Shown here piece by piece: positions 1-7,947 of a DNA stretch of 64,000 nucleotides; position 1 is the first letter of the stretch, and each line of letters opens with the position of its first letter. Below the pieces are notes generated by a model. That model was not told the DNA's origin, did not search any database, and was given only the letters and a program-made list of their open reading frames with translations. Where the stretch lies: NCBI GenBank assembly GCA_963733915.1, contig CAVTEP010000011.1, forward strand, positions 868,001 to 932,000. Direction: 5' to 3'. A program made the translations under genes and the position numbers. The stretch comes from Sulfomarinibacter sp963733915 (GTDB taxonomy: Bacteria; Acidobacteriota; Thermoanaerobaculia; Thermoanaerobaculales; Sulfomarinibacteraceae).

Positions 1-387
1 TGGCGCCTGACCTATCGCTACAAACTCAAGGACGGCGATCGGTGGAAGCTGTGGATCGGCGGCTCGCTGAAAGTCCGTGACGCCAAGATCGAGCTCAATC
101 AGGGTGATACCACGAGCAAGGACACCGATCTCGGGCTCGTGCCGCTGGTGTATTTCGCCGCGGACTACCGTGTGGCGCAACGCTGGCACGTCGTCTTCGA
201 CTTCGATGGACTCGCGGGCGGTCCCGGGCGCGCCATCGATCTTTCGCTGAAGCTTCGTTATGACGTCAACGATCACTGGGCGGTGGCCGCCGGTTACCGG
301 ATGCTAGAGGGCGGCGTGGACATCGACGAGGTCTACAACTTCGCGTGGTTCAACTCTGCGGTGGTTTCCGGAGTCTACCGGTTTTAG
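1..387 (+). CDS. Outer-membrane beta-barrel protein, C-terminal part
   Basis: The reading frame is open from the first base and ends at TAG 385-387, giving about 128 residues of a protein that starts outside the window. The residues alternate hydrophobic and polar in short strands (for example WRLTYRYKLKDG, KLWIGGSLKV, AVAAGYRMLEGGVD), as in outer-membrane beta-barrels. The chain ends in VYRF, with the terminal Phe that the BAM machinery recognises. No enzyme motif is visible, so the function is unknown: porin-like or a structural barrel are both possible. A start at ATG 139 would cut strands off and is unlikely. It is followed by about 185 nt in which I see no gene. Confidence 0.75.
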   Translation, partial: WRLTYRYKLKDGDRWKLWIGGSLKVRDAKIELNQGDTTSKDTDLGLVPLVYFAADYRVAQRWHVVFDFDGLAGGPGRAIDLSLKLRYDVNDHWAVAAGYRMLEGGVDIDEVYNFAWFNSAVVSGVYRF

Positions 388-572
388 TTTGGGCGACTTT
401 GGACCCGGTGTGAGTGGCGTGAGGAATTAGACTCGCTGACCAGGATGTAGACGTCGGAAAAGGGTGCCATTCTATGGTCCCCGCACATGGCGTGAACGCG
501 CCGATGGGCCGTAGAACGATCTTCCAGACATGCCTTGGAGGAGAAGCGCGACCCGACTGAGGTTGAGGGTGA

Positions 573-648
<76 letters not shown>

Positions 649-660
649 ACGGGGACGGCT

Positions 661-690
661 GTTGTAGCAAAGGGAGGGGGTATCTGTCAA
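661..690 (-). promoter_or_regulatory. Sigma-70-type promoter for tRNA-Ala
   Basis: Read on the minus strand there is TTGACA (690-685), an 18-nt spacer and TACAAC (666-661), about 12 nt before the mature tRNA-Ala 5' end. The -35 box is a perfect consensus. On the other strand TAGAAT at 698-703 could serve as a -10 box for the divergent selenocysteine tRNA, but I see no good -35 for it. Confidence 0.6.
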
Positions 691-714
691 TCGATGCTAG
701 AATTGCCTCTACGA

Positions 715-813
715 GGAAGTGCATGGGGCCTGGTGGCTTCCGCGGACTTCAAATCCGTTGGGCCGGCCTGAGTAGGGTCGGTCGGAGGGTTCGATTCCCT
801 TGCGCTTCCGCCA
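715..813 (+). tRNA. selC: tRNA-Sec(TCA), selenocysteine
   Basis: This 99-nt RNA has the features of bacterial tRNA-Sec. The acceptor stem is 8 bp (GGAAGTGC with GCGCTTCC, one G-U pair). The anticodon loop is CTTCAAA with anticodon TCA at 749-751. The variable arm is very long and GC-rich (about 760-785), the T loop is TTCGATT, and CCA is encoded at 811-813. The GGAAG...CTTCC ends and the loop sequence match the well-known selC pattern. It reads UGA codons as selenocysteine with SelB and a SECIS element. None of the selenocysteine machinery (selA, selB, selD) is in the window. Its presence implies that the genome makes selenoproteins, so some TGA codons elsewhere should not be called stops. 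Confidence 0.95.
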
Positions 814-873
814 CCGAGTCCTGCGGTGGCGGGCGCGTTTGCAGCGGTGTTTTCTTCACGAGGGTCGGGTGCG

Positions 874-1632
874 ATGTCGACTGACGAATTTGTCTATCGG
901 AGCGAGCTCACCAAGACGCCGCTGCCGGAGATTCTGGCGACGGTGAACCGGTACGGCGTGCCGGGCGTGCTCGAGGTTTCGAACGAGGGGATCACCAAAC
1001 GGGTCTATCTCCTCGACGGCGACATCATTTTTGCGACCTCGACCGACCGCAGCGAGTCGCTTGGCGAATACCTGGCCCGCAAGGGCGAGATTACCGATGA
1101 ACAGCTCACCGAGTCCTCGGATGAGCTTGCCAATACGCCCGGCGCCCGCCACGGCGAGGTCCTCGTGCGGATGGGCTTTCTCGAACGGGAGAGGCTCGGC
1201 GCCGTAGTCCGCCGCCAGGTGCAGGCGATCCTCTGGAGTCTCTTCAACTGGGATGAGGGCGAGGTGACGTTCAGGGTCGGAATATCGAAGGACGACGAGG
1301 TGTACAAGATCAAGATCCCGGCAGCTCGCGCCATCATCGCCGGCTGTCGCCGGATCGAAGATCCGAAGATGATCACCGCCAGGATGGGCGGCCGCGGGGC
1401 GATTCTCAAGCGCCTGCCGCGGCCCCCCCACCTCGAAAAGTTCCACCTCGAGCCCGACGAGCGTCAGCTACTCGAACTGGTTGACGGCAAGAAGACCCTG
1501 TACGAGCTGTGTGAAAAAGGTCCTGCCAGCGCGGGCGCCAACGCTCGCGTGCTCTATGCCCTGGCGGAGCTCAACATGTTGACAGTCGATCCCTCCTCGA
1601 GCGGCAAGATCCTCATCCAGGTTCGGGGCTAG
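874..1632 (+). CDS. DUF4388 (PATAN-like) domain protein
   Basis: This is a 252-residue soluble protein. The N-terminal half (about residues 10-110) has the pattern of DUF4388/PATAN domains: ELTKTPLPEILATVNRYGVPGVLEV, then VYLLDGDIIFATSTD and LGEYLARKGEITDEQL. The middle continues with a linked all-alpha segment, and the C-terminus (LLELVDGKKTLYELC) looks like a small winged-helix-like tail. In other bacteria such domains occur in gliding, pilus and two-component contexts and probably act as adaptors. I chose ATG 874 (MSTDEF) over ATG 826 because the latter would add a low-quality N-terminus and would start only 13 nt after tRNA-Sec. A purine-rich stretch (GAGGG) lies upstream. It is followed after 5 nt by the zinc-ribbon gene. 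The exact role is unknown. Confidence 0.7.
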   Translation: MSTDEFVYRSELTKTPLPEILATVNRYGVPGVLEVSNEGITKRVYLLDGDIIFATSTDRSESLGEYLARKGEITDEQLTESSDELANTPGARHGEVLVRMGFLERERLGAVVRRQVQAILWSLFNWDEGEVTFRVGISKDDEVYKIKIPAARAIIAGCRRIEDPKMITARMGGRGAILKRLPRPPHLEKFHLEPDERQLLELVDGKKTLYELCEKGPASAGANARVLYALAELNMLTVDPSSSGKILIQVRG

Positions 1633-1637
1633 CCCGC

Positions 1638-1928
1638 ATGCCACTTTATGAGTACGAGTGTTTCGTGTGTAGGCACAGATTCGAGCGCCTTCAAAGGGTC
1701 GCCGATGCTGCGGTCGTAAACTGCCCCGAGTGCGGCGGTGCGGTGCGCCGGTTGCTCGGGGTGCCCGCTCTCCAGTTCAAGGGCAGCGGCTGGTACGTGA
1801 CCGACTACGGCAAGAACAACGGCGGCAGGTCGACCGCTCTCGCGAAAGCCGAAGACTCGCCCCCACCGCCTCCCGACTCGAAACCGCCAAAGAAAGAACC
1901 TGCAAAGAAATCGAGCGACACCAATTGA
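1638..1928 (+). CDS. FmdB-family zinc-ribbon protein
   Basis: This is a 96-residue protein starting MPLYEYECFVCRHRFE, the hallmark of the FmdB/CxxC_CxxC regulatory family. Cysteine pairs CFVC (residues 8-11) and CPEC (about 29-32) would bind one zinc, and GSGWYVTDY follows as in many family members. The C-terminal third is a Pro/Lys-rich tail of low complexity. FmdB-like proteins are poorly characterised and were first proposed to be regulators of formamidase. The stop codon TGA (1926-1928) overlaps the first unit of a tandem repeat array, so the array begins exactly at the gene end. It is probably cotranscribed with the DUF4388 gene. Confidence 0.82.
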   Translation: MPLYEYECFVCRHRFERLQRVADAAVVNCPECGGAVRRLLGVPALQFKGSGWYVTDYGKNNGGRSTALAKAEDSPPPPPDSKPPKKEPAKKSSDTN

Positions 1929-2040
1929 ATTAGGAATTAGGAATTAGGAATTAGGAATTCCCTACCACCCTCCCCCTCTCCGTTGATGTCCTGGGGAGGA
2001 CGGGCTGCATTCCTAATTCCTAATTCCTAATTCCTCATTC
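1927..2040. repeat. Opposed heptamer arrays (GAATTAG / CTAATTC), locus A
   Basis: The left arm has four perfect GAATTAG units plus a partial one (1927-1960). The spacer (1961-2008) is C-rich, then contains CGTTGATG, then is G-rich. The right arm has the complementary ATTCCTA units (2009-2040). The two arms could pair into a long hairpin between two convergent genes and act as a two-way terminator. The left arm overlaps the FmdB stop codon, and the right arm contains the stop codon of the DUF192 gene. The right edge ends TCCTCATTCGA, the same 11 nt that end locus D at 12.7 kb. Confidence 0.9.
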
Positions 2041-2567
2041 GAAACGGGATAGCCCGGCACCCTTTCAAACCGTATGAACGTGCCCACCTCGAGCCCGTGC
2101 GCCGCAGCGCCACCGGCCGCCACCTCGAGCACCGCCCGCGAAGCCACGCGCGGCGTAAAACGAGGGCATGGTTCGGCACTGCAAGGCTGCGCGTCCGTCA
2201 CCAACTCGACGACCTGCCCGGCGTCGTTGAGAAATACGATATCGAGAGGCACGAGAACGTTCATCATCCAAATTGTGGCGAAACGCTCCTCTCCCCAGAG
2301 TAGGAGCATGCCGCGATCCGGCGCCAGCGACGGACGAAACATCAAACCGGTGGTGGTCTCCTCGGAGGTCGTCGCGAGCTCGAGGCCGACCCTGAATTCG
2401 TCGGGGAGAATCGCCTGCGGCAGTGGGATGAGGGTAGGAGGGGGGACGGCGTCCGCGCTCACGGCTTGTTCGATTCTCGGTTGGGTGCAGGCCGCGACCA
2501 TGACAACCGATAGGGCGATCGATGAGATCACTGTTTGACATCTTCTCCGCGTTTTCTCGATATTCAT
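2013..2567 (-). CDS. DUF192 lipoprotein
   Basis: This is a 184-residue protein. An N-terminal signal with lipobox VAAC (Cys27) points to a lipoprotein. From about residue 55 it has the DUF192 pattern: RVGLELATTSEETTTGLMFR, GMLLLW, then IWMMNVLVPLDIVFLND and the CSAEPCP cysteine pair, which is frequent in this family. DUF192 proteins are small extracytoplasmic beta-rich proteins of unknown function. The gene follows pilR by 11 nt on the same strand, so it may be the last gene of the pil operon. The last residues (EELGIRN) and the TAG stop are encoded by the heptamer array, which suggests the original C-terminus was changed when the array arose. Confidence 0.82.
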   Translation of the reverse strand: MNIEKTRRRCQTVISSIALSVVMVAACTQPRIEQAVSADAVPPPTLIPLPQAILPDEFRVGLELATTSEETTTGLMFRPSLAPDRGMLLLWGEERFATIWMMNVLVPLDIVFLNDAGQVVELVTDAQPCSAEPCPRFTPRVASRAVLEVAAGGAAAHGLEVGTFIRFERVPGYPVSNEELGIRN

Positions 2568-2578
2568 GAACTCTCCGC

Positions 2579-3931
2579 CTACTCGTCCCGGCTCAGCCCG
2601 AGTTTTTCGGCATGATAGCGGAATGCGCGGTAGGACATGCGCAGCAGTTCAGAGGCCCTTTTCTGCTGCCCGCCGGTCTGATCCAAGGCCTGCCGCATCA
2701 AAGACCGACGCACGTTGTCCAGGTACTCGTCGATGTCCAGCCCCTCCTCAGGAAGACCGACGTGCTCGGCATCCGGGCCGACCGGCGCCCCCCGCAGGTG
2801 TTCGGGGAGGCTGCCGGAGGAGATCATCTCGGTACCCTCGAGAGCAACCGTGCGTTCGATGAGGTTCTCCAGCTCCCGGACATTGCCCGGCCACGAGTAG
2901 GCCTGGAGGACCCTCAGCGCATCGGCGGTCAGACGTTTCGGCGGGAGACCGAAGGCCTTGCAGGTGCGCTCGACGAAGTGCCGGGCGAGCTCGGCAAGGT
3001 CCTCGGCGCGCTGCCGGAGCGGCGGCAGGTGGATGTGGAGGACGTTGAGTCGGTAGTAGAGGTCCTCGCGGAATGAGCCGTCCTTGACGGCTTGCTCGAG
3101 GTTGCGATTGGTGGCGGCCAGCACCCGGACCTTGACCTCGATCTCGCGGGTAGCGCCGACCGGTCGGACCCGTTTCTCCTGAAGGACCCGCAACAGCTTG
3201 ACCTGCATCAGCGGCGTCAGCTCGCCGACTTCGTCGAGCAGCAGGGTTCCGCCCTCGGCATCGACGAAGAGGCCCTTGTTGTCTCGCACGGCGCCGGTGA
3301 AGGCTCCGCGCACGTGGCCGAAAAGCTCAGACTCCAGCAGCCCCTCGGGGAGAGCCCCGCAGTTGACGGAAAGGAACGGTCCTCTGGCGTTGGCCGAAAA
3401 GGAGTGGATCGCTTGTGCCAGCAGTTCTTTGCCGGTGCCGCTCTCGCCGGTGATGAAGACCGTCGAAGGTGTCGCGGCGAGCCGTGGGACCATATCGAGG
3501 ATGCGCCGGATGGCCGGGCTCGAACCAATGAAGTTGGGGACGTCCTGACGTTTCGTCACGGCAGTATCGGTGCCGAGAAGCTTGGTCAGGATGAGCTTCA
3601 AGTCATCAACGTTGAAGGGTTTCGACAGGTATTCGGCGGCTCCCGCGCGCAAAGCCTCGAGGGCATGTTGCGGCGTGGTGTGGGCGGTGATGATGATAAA
3701 GGGGCTCGCGACCCCGAGCTTTCTGGCCTCGGCAAGGACCTCGAGACCGCTCCCGTCCGGCAGCTTGAGGTCGCACATCACGAGATCGAAACTGCCGCCG
3801 CCTACCTTCTCGGTCCCACTTGCCACCGTGTCCGCCGTCGCGACCTGGTACCCCTCCTGCTCGAGGAGAATCGTCAGGAATTCGCGCAACGATCGCTCAT
3901 CATCGACAACCAGGATGTGGCCTCGACTCAC
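2579..3931 (-). CDS. pilR: Sigma-54-dependent response regulator PilR
   Basis: This is a 450-residue NtrC-family activator. The N-terminal receiver domain (residues 1-120) has the acidic pair in VVDDE, the phosphoacceptor Asp in MCDLKLPDGSG and Lys in LSKPF. The AAA+ domain (about 135-370) has Walker A GESGTGKE, the GAFTGA loop that contacts sigma-54, and the Walker B segment GGTLLLDEVGEL. The C-terminal Fis-type helix-turn-helix is GGQQKRASELLRMSYRAF. It starts at GTG 3931 and overlaps the pilS end by 4 nt (GTGA), a sign of coupling. With PilS it would control sigma-54 promoters, classically that of the major pilin gene, which is not in the window. I saw no clear sigma-54 (GG-N10-GC) promoter upstream of pilB or the minor pilins. 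Confidence 0.95.
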   Translation of the reverse strand: MSRGHILVVDDERSLREFLTILLEQEGYQVATADTVASGTEKVGGGSFDLVMCDLKLPDGSGLEVLAEARKLGVASPFIIITAHTTPQHALEALRAGAAEYLSKPFNVDDLKLILTKLLGTDTAVTKRQDVPNFIGSSPAIRRILDMVPRLAATPSTVFITGESGTGKELLAQAIHSFSANARGPFLSVNCGALPEGLLESELFGHVRGAFTGAVRDNKGLFVDAEGGTLLLDEVGELTPLMQVKLLRVLQEKRVRPVGATREIEVKVRVLAATNRNLEQAVKDGSFREDLYYRLNVLHIHLPPLRQRAEDLAELARHFVERTCKAFGLPPKRLTADALRVLQAYSWPGNVRELENLIERTVALEGTEMISSGSLPEHLRGAPVGPDAEHVGLPEEGLDIDEYLDNVRRSLMRQALDQTGGQQKRASELLRMSYRAFRYHAEKLGLSRDE

Positions 3932-5613
3932 GCCGCCCCCCTGTGTGTCGGCAGCTCGACGGTGACGACCGTACCACGTCCTGGGGCCGAGTCGATGGAG
4001 ACCGATCCGCCGTGCTCCGCCACTGCGGCGTAGACCACCGCGAGACCCAGACCGGTTCCGCCGGGACGGGTGGTGACGAACGGCTCGAAAGCTTGCCGGC
4101 GTACCATTTCAGTCATGCCGACGCCGGTGTCACACCATTGAAGCACGACCCGTCCGGTCTTGCGTTGCGCCGAGATCACCAGGTCGCCGCCATCGGGCAT
4201 CGCCTGTAATGCGTTTCTTGAGAGGTTCCAGAATATCTGGCGCAGAAGATGCTCCTCGCCGCGGAGGACGAGCTTGTCCGCAACCTCGAGCCTCAGCGAG
4301 TGATTGTCGCGGTGCTCGTGGGATCGACCGAGAAGGTCGACGCAGTCGCGCAGCATCGCGCTCAGGTCGCACGGCCCAAAGGTTGCCGCGTGAGGTCTGG
4401 CATACTCGAGGAAGCCGTCGAGGATTCCCGAGAGACGGCGCGACTCATCGACCAGAATGTGGAGCAAACGCTGACCGTTTTCGTCGAGGTCGCCGGCCGA
4501 GGCGAGGACCTGCGCCGAACCCGAGATCGATGCCAGCGGATTCTTGATCTCGTGTGCCATCCGTGCCGCGAGCTCGCCTACAGCAGCCATCCGCTCCTGC
4601 ATGCGCTGGCGCTCCGCCTCGACCTTGACTTCCGACAGGTCCTGAAACGTGATGATAAAGCCGACCACGTTCTCGTGTTCGTCGGCGAGCGGCCCGACGG
4701 TCATGCCGAGGCGGGTTCCAGTGGCGGTCGCCGTACCCTCGAACCGTACGACGCTGCGATCGATTGCCCGGGCCTTCACCAGCCCCCAGTTCTGGTCTTC
4801 GAGGGAAAGGACGTCTTCGATTTTCGTCCCGAGCACGGCCTCGCCGTCGGGGATGGCGAGAATGCGGGCGCCGGCCGGGTTGAGATGGAGAACGCCGCCA
4901 TCCAGGTCGGTGGCCACGATCCCCGCGCCAACCGAGCGCACCACGTGGTCGGTCAACGCGACGAACTGTTTCGTGCGCTCGGTCTCCTCCAGGAGCCGGT
5001 GGTGGGCGCTGCGGAGCGACTCGCCGAGGTAGGAGACCAGGACCGCCACCAGAGCGAAACCGACCACGTTGGTGAGGAGTTGAACGAGGACGCGAGATGT
5101 GGGCAGCGAGATCTGGATCCCGGTCAGGTTTTCCGGGACCGGGAGCACCTCGAAGACCATGAGGTCGATCAGCAGCCCGTAGGCGACTGCAGAAATGCCG
5201 GCGAAAATCAGCCCGCCGCCGCGCATCAGCATCGCGGCAACGGCGATAACGGTCAGGTAGAGGAACGAGAAAGGTGAGTACAGCCCGCCCGTGAAGTAGA
5301 CGAAACCGGTGACCACCGCGATGTCGCCGATGAGCTGGACCCACGACTGGACACGGGGTGAGAAATCACGTGCGAATAGGACGAGGTAGAGCAGTGAAAG
5401 CCCGTAGCTGAAAAGAATCAGGCCGTAGAAGTTCCGCAACGGCAATATGCGCTGGCTGTTGACCTGGATGAGAAGTATGCCCAGGAAAAGGGTGGTGATC
5501 ACCACCAGACGGAGAACCATCAACCAACGCAGCGATTTGTGCGACGGATGAGCGTGGGGTGGCGCCGCGGCCGGGCTCCCGACGTCAGCGGTCTCCGGCG
5601 ACCGGCCGGCCAT
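3928..5613 (-). CDS. pilS: Sensor histidine kinase PilS
   Basis: This is a 561-residue inner-membrane kinase. The first 190 residues hold about six hydrophobic segments (for example LVVITTLFLGILLIQV and LLTNVVGFALVAVLVSYLG) with almost no periplasmic loop, the PilS layout. A PAS domain follows (about 215-330). The HisKA domain has the H-box MAHEIKNPLASISG, and the ATPase has DTGVGM and GGTGLGLAVVY. In type IV pilus systems PilS senses membrane pilin levels and phosphorylates PilR, which matches the neighbour. The start ATG overlaps the pilC stop by one base (TGATG). The assignment rests on topology plus context; the kinase family itself is broad. Confidence 0.92.
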   Translation of the reverse strand: MAGRSPETADVGSPAAAPPHAHPSHKSLRWLMVLRLVVITTLFLGILLIQVNSQRILPLRNFYGLILFSYGLSLLYLVLFARDFSPRVQSWVQLIGDIAVVTGFVYFTGGLYSPFSFLYLTVIAVAAMLMRGGGLIFAGISAVAYGLLIDLMVFEVLPVPENLTGIQISLPTSRVLVQLLTNVVGFALVAVLVSYLGESLRSAHHRLLEETERTKQFVALTDHVVRSVGAGIVATDLDGGVLHLNPAGARILAIPDGEAVLGTKIEDVLSLEDQNWGLVKARAIDRSVVRFEGTATATGTRLGMTVGPLADEHENVVGFIITFQDLSEVKVEAERQRMQERMAAVGELAARMAHEIKNPLASISGSAQVLASAGDLDENGQRLLHILVDESRRLSGILDGFLEYARPHAATFGPCDLSAMLRDCVDLLGRSHEHRDNHSLRLEVADKLVLRGEEHLLRQIFWNLSRNALQAMPDGGDLVISAQRKTGRVVLQWCDTGVGMTEMVRRQAFEPFVTTRPGGTGLGLAVVYAAVAEHGGSVSIDSAPGRGTVVTVELPTHRGAA

Positions 5614-6815
5614 CAGCCGATTTGGCTGATCAGCGAGAACATCGGCAGGTACATGGCAACCACGATGGTGCCGATGACGACACCGAGAAAGGCAATGATG
5701 ACCGGCTCGATCAGCGCCATCATGCCCTCAACCGCAGCGTCGACCTCGTCCTCGTAAAAGTCGGCAATCTTGGAGAGCATCGTGTCCATGGCGCCGGTCT
5801 GCTCACCGACACCGATCATCTGGCATACCATGGGCGGGAACTGCTCGGATCGGGTGAGTGGCTCCGCGATGGTCTTGCCCTCTTCGACCTGTTTACGAAC
5901 TTGCATCAGGGCTTCTTCGATGACGGCGTTGCCTGCAGTGCGGGCGGTGATTTCGAGCGACTCGAGGATCGCCACACCGGAGCTGAGCAGGGTTCCGAGC
6001 GTACGGCAGAAACGGGCGACCGCGATCTTGCGCAGAAGGAGGCCGATCACGGGCGCTTTGAGCATGAGCTTGTCGATCTGGTAGCGCCCGGCGTCGGTCT
6101 GGTAGTACTGGCGAAGGGCAAAAAGCCCACCGCCCACCAGGATGAAGATCAACCACCAGAAGTTGCCGATAAAATTCGACATATTGACGACGACCTGGGT
6201 CAAAAAGGGAAGCTTGCCGCCGAGGCCCTCGAAGAGGGCCGCGAAGACCGGGATCACCTTCCACAGGATGACGTAGACGACGATGACGGCGATCGTGATC
6301 ACCGACAGGGGGTAGACCATGGCCGACCTGACCTGGCTCTTCAGTTTGACGGACTTCTCAATGTAGGTGGCCAGGCGCTGAAGGATCGTGTCCAGGATAC
6401 CGCCGGCTTCGCCCGCGGCGACCATGTTGACGTAGAGGTCGTCAAAGGCCTGCGGGTGCTTGCGCATCGCCTCGGCAAGGGAGGAGCCGGCTTCGACGTC
6501 CTGCCGGACCTGCAGGATGATTTTTTGAAACGCCTTGTTGTCCTGCTGTTGGCCAAGGATGTCGAGACACTGCACCAGCGGTAGACCTGCATCGATCATC
6601 ACCGAAAACTGGCGGGTGAAGACCGCGATGTCCTTCGAGCTGACGCCGCCGCCGAACTTCGGCAGGGCGATTTCCTTGCCCTTTTCCTTGACTGTGGTGA
6701 CGACGATCTGTTGGCGACGAAGGGCGGCGATCACCGCATCCTTGCTGTCACCGATGAGCACGCCAGTCTGTGTCGTGCCGTTACGATCTCGGCCCTTCCA
6801 CTCGTAACTGGGCAT
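5613..6815 (-). CDS. pilC: Type IV pilus inner-membrane platform protein PilC
   Basis: This is a 400-residue protein with two T2SF (GspF) domains and three predicted membrane segments, near residues 170-195, 215-240 and 370-395. It starts MPSYEWKGRDRNGTTQTG, typical of PilC/GspF. The first repeat contains FTRQFSVMIDAGLPLVQCL and the second FCRTLGTLLSSGVAILESLEI, each with the family's conserved Leu/Gly pattern. It anchors the PilB and PilT motors to the pilus base. It lies between pilT (1-nt gap) and pilS (1-nt overlap) on the same strand. Confidence 0.96.
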   Translation of the reverse strand: MPSYEWKGRDRNGTTQTGVLIGDSKDAVIAALRRQQIVVTTVKEKGKEIALPKFGGGVSSKDIAVFTRQFSVMIDAGLPLVQCLDILGQQQDNKAFQKIILQVRQDVEAGSSLAEAMRKHPQAFDDLYVNMVAAGEAGGILDTILQRLATYIEKSVKLKSQVRSAMVYPLSVITIAVIVVYVILWKVIPVFAALFEGLGGKLPFLTQVVVNMSNFIGNFWWLIFILVGGGLFALRQYYQTDAGRYQIDKLMLKAPVIGLLLRKIAVARFCRTLGTLLSSGVAILESLEITARTAGNAVIEEALMQVRKQVEEGKTIAEPLTRSEQFPPMVCQMIGVGEQTGAMDTMLSKIADFYEDEVDAAVEGMMALIEPVIIAFLGVVIGTIVVAMYLPMFSLISQIG

Positions 6816-6816
6816 C

Positions 6817-7932
6817 TCAGCTCCTCCCTGCCCGCCGCGCCTCGGGCGCCGTGTTGACGGTTCCTACACCCCTGTTGATCATGTCCTGTAGCTCATCCGG
6901 ATACGAGCTGTAGGCAAGAGCCGTCTGTAGCGAGATCATCCGCTTGTGATAGAGGGTCGCCAACGCCTGGTTGAAGGTCTGCATGCCGTGTTTGACCTGA
7001 CCCGTCTGCATCATCGAGTAGATCTGGTGGATCTTGTCTTCGCGGATGAGGTTGCGTATCGCCGAACTCGGAATCAGGACTTCGCAGCACAAAGCCCGGC
7101 CCTTGCCGGAGGCTCTGCGCAACAGGGACTGGCAGATGATGCCCTCGAGCACGAAGCTCAGCTGGGCTCTGATCTGCGATTGCTGGTGCTCGGGAAAAAC
7201 ATCGACGATACGGTTGATCGTCTGCGGCGCTGAGTTGGTATGGAGTGTGGCGAAGGTGAGGTGGCCGGTCTCGGCGATCCGAAGCGCCGATTCGATGGTT
7301 TCGAGGTCGCGCATCTCACCAATCAGAACCACATCGGGGTCTTCACGCAGCACCGATCGCAGGGCGGCTGGGAAACTGTGGGTGTCGGCGTGTAACTCGC
7401 GCTGGTTGACCATACACTTCTTGTGGGAGTGCAGGTACTCCACCGGGTCCTCGATAGTGAGAATGTGAAGGGATTTCTCGCGGTTGACCTTGTCGATCAT
7501 TGCGGCGAGGGTGGTCGATTTCCCGGATCCGGTGGGTCCGGTCACGAGCACGAGCCCGCGCGGTTTATTGCAGAGAGCCTCGACCGACGGCGGCAGCCCG
7601 AGTTCGCGAAACCCGAGAATTTCGTACGGAATACGCCTGAAGGCGCCGGCCACGGCGCCGCGCTGCATGTAGATGTTGGCGCGGAACCTGGCAAGACCCT
7701 TGACACCAAAGGAGATGTCGAGCTCGAGGTGCTCTTCGAATCGGTGCTTCTGGGCGTCGGTGAGAACGGAGTAGGCCAGCTTTTTGGTGTCGACCGCCGT
7801 CATCGGCGGGTGGGTCATGGTGACGAGGGTGCCGTCGACCCGGATCAACGGTGGCGAATTGGTGGTGATGTGAAGGTCGGTGCCTCCCTTTTCCACCATC
7901 GTCTTCAGTAACTGGTGAAGGCTCACGGTCAT
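6817..7932 (-). CDS. pilT: Type IV pilus retraction ATPase PilT
   Basis: This is a 371-residue secretion ATPase. Visible motifs are Walker A GPTGSGKSTTLAAMID, the Asp box EDPVEYLH, Walker B GEMRDLETIESALRIAETGH and the His box FATLHTNSA. The AIRNLI-type motif (SSAIRNLIREDKIHQI) that distinguishes PilT from PilB is present near residue 290. It powers pilus retraction and twitching movement. The start is ATG 7932. It sits 15 nt after pilB and directly before pilC. Confidence 0.96.
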   Translation of the reverse strand: MTVSLHQLLKTMVEKGGTDLHITTNSPPLIRVDGTLVTMTHPPMTAVDTKKLAYSVLTDAQKHRFEEHLELDISFGVKGLARFRANIYMQRGAVAGAFRRIPYEILGFRELGLPPSVEALCNKPRGLVLVTGPTGSGKSTTLAAMIDKVNREKSLHILTIEDPVEYLHSHKKCMVNQRELHADTHSFPAALRSVLREDPDVVLIGEMRDLETIESALRIAETGHLTFATLHTNSAPQTINRIVDVFPEHQQSQIRAQLSFVLEGIICQSLLRRASGKGRALCCEVLIPSSAIRNLIREDKIHQIYSMMQTGQVKHGMQTFNQALATLYHKRMISLQTALAYSSYPDELQDMINRGVGTVNTAPEARRAGRS

Positions 7933-7947
7933 TGCGATTCCCTCCGC

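Noticed and set aside
715..813. A tRNA pseudogene or opal suppressor tRNA
   Set aside because: The 8-bp acceptor stem, long variable arm and intact T arm are specific for selenocysteine tRNA.
1927..2040. CRISPR array
   Set aside because: Units of 7-8 bp are directly adjacent with no unique spacers of about 30 nt, and no cas genes are near any locus.
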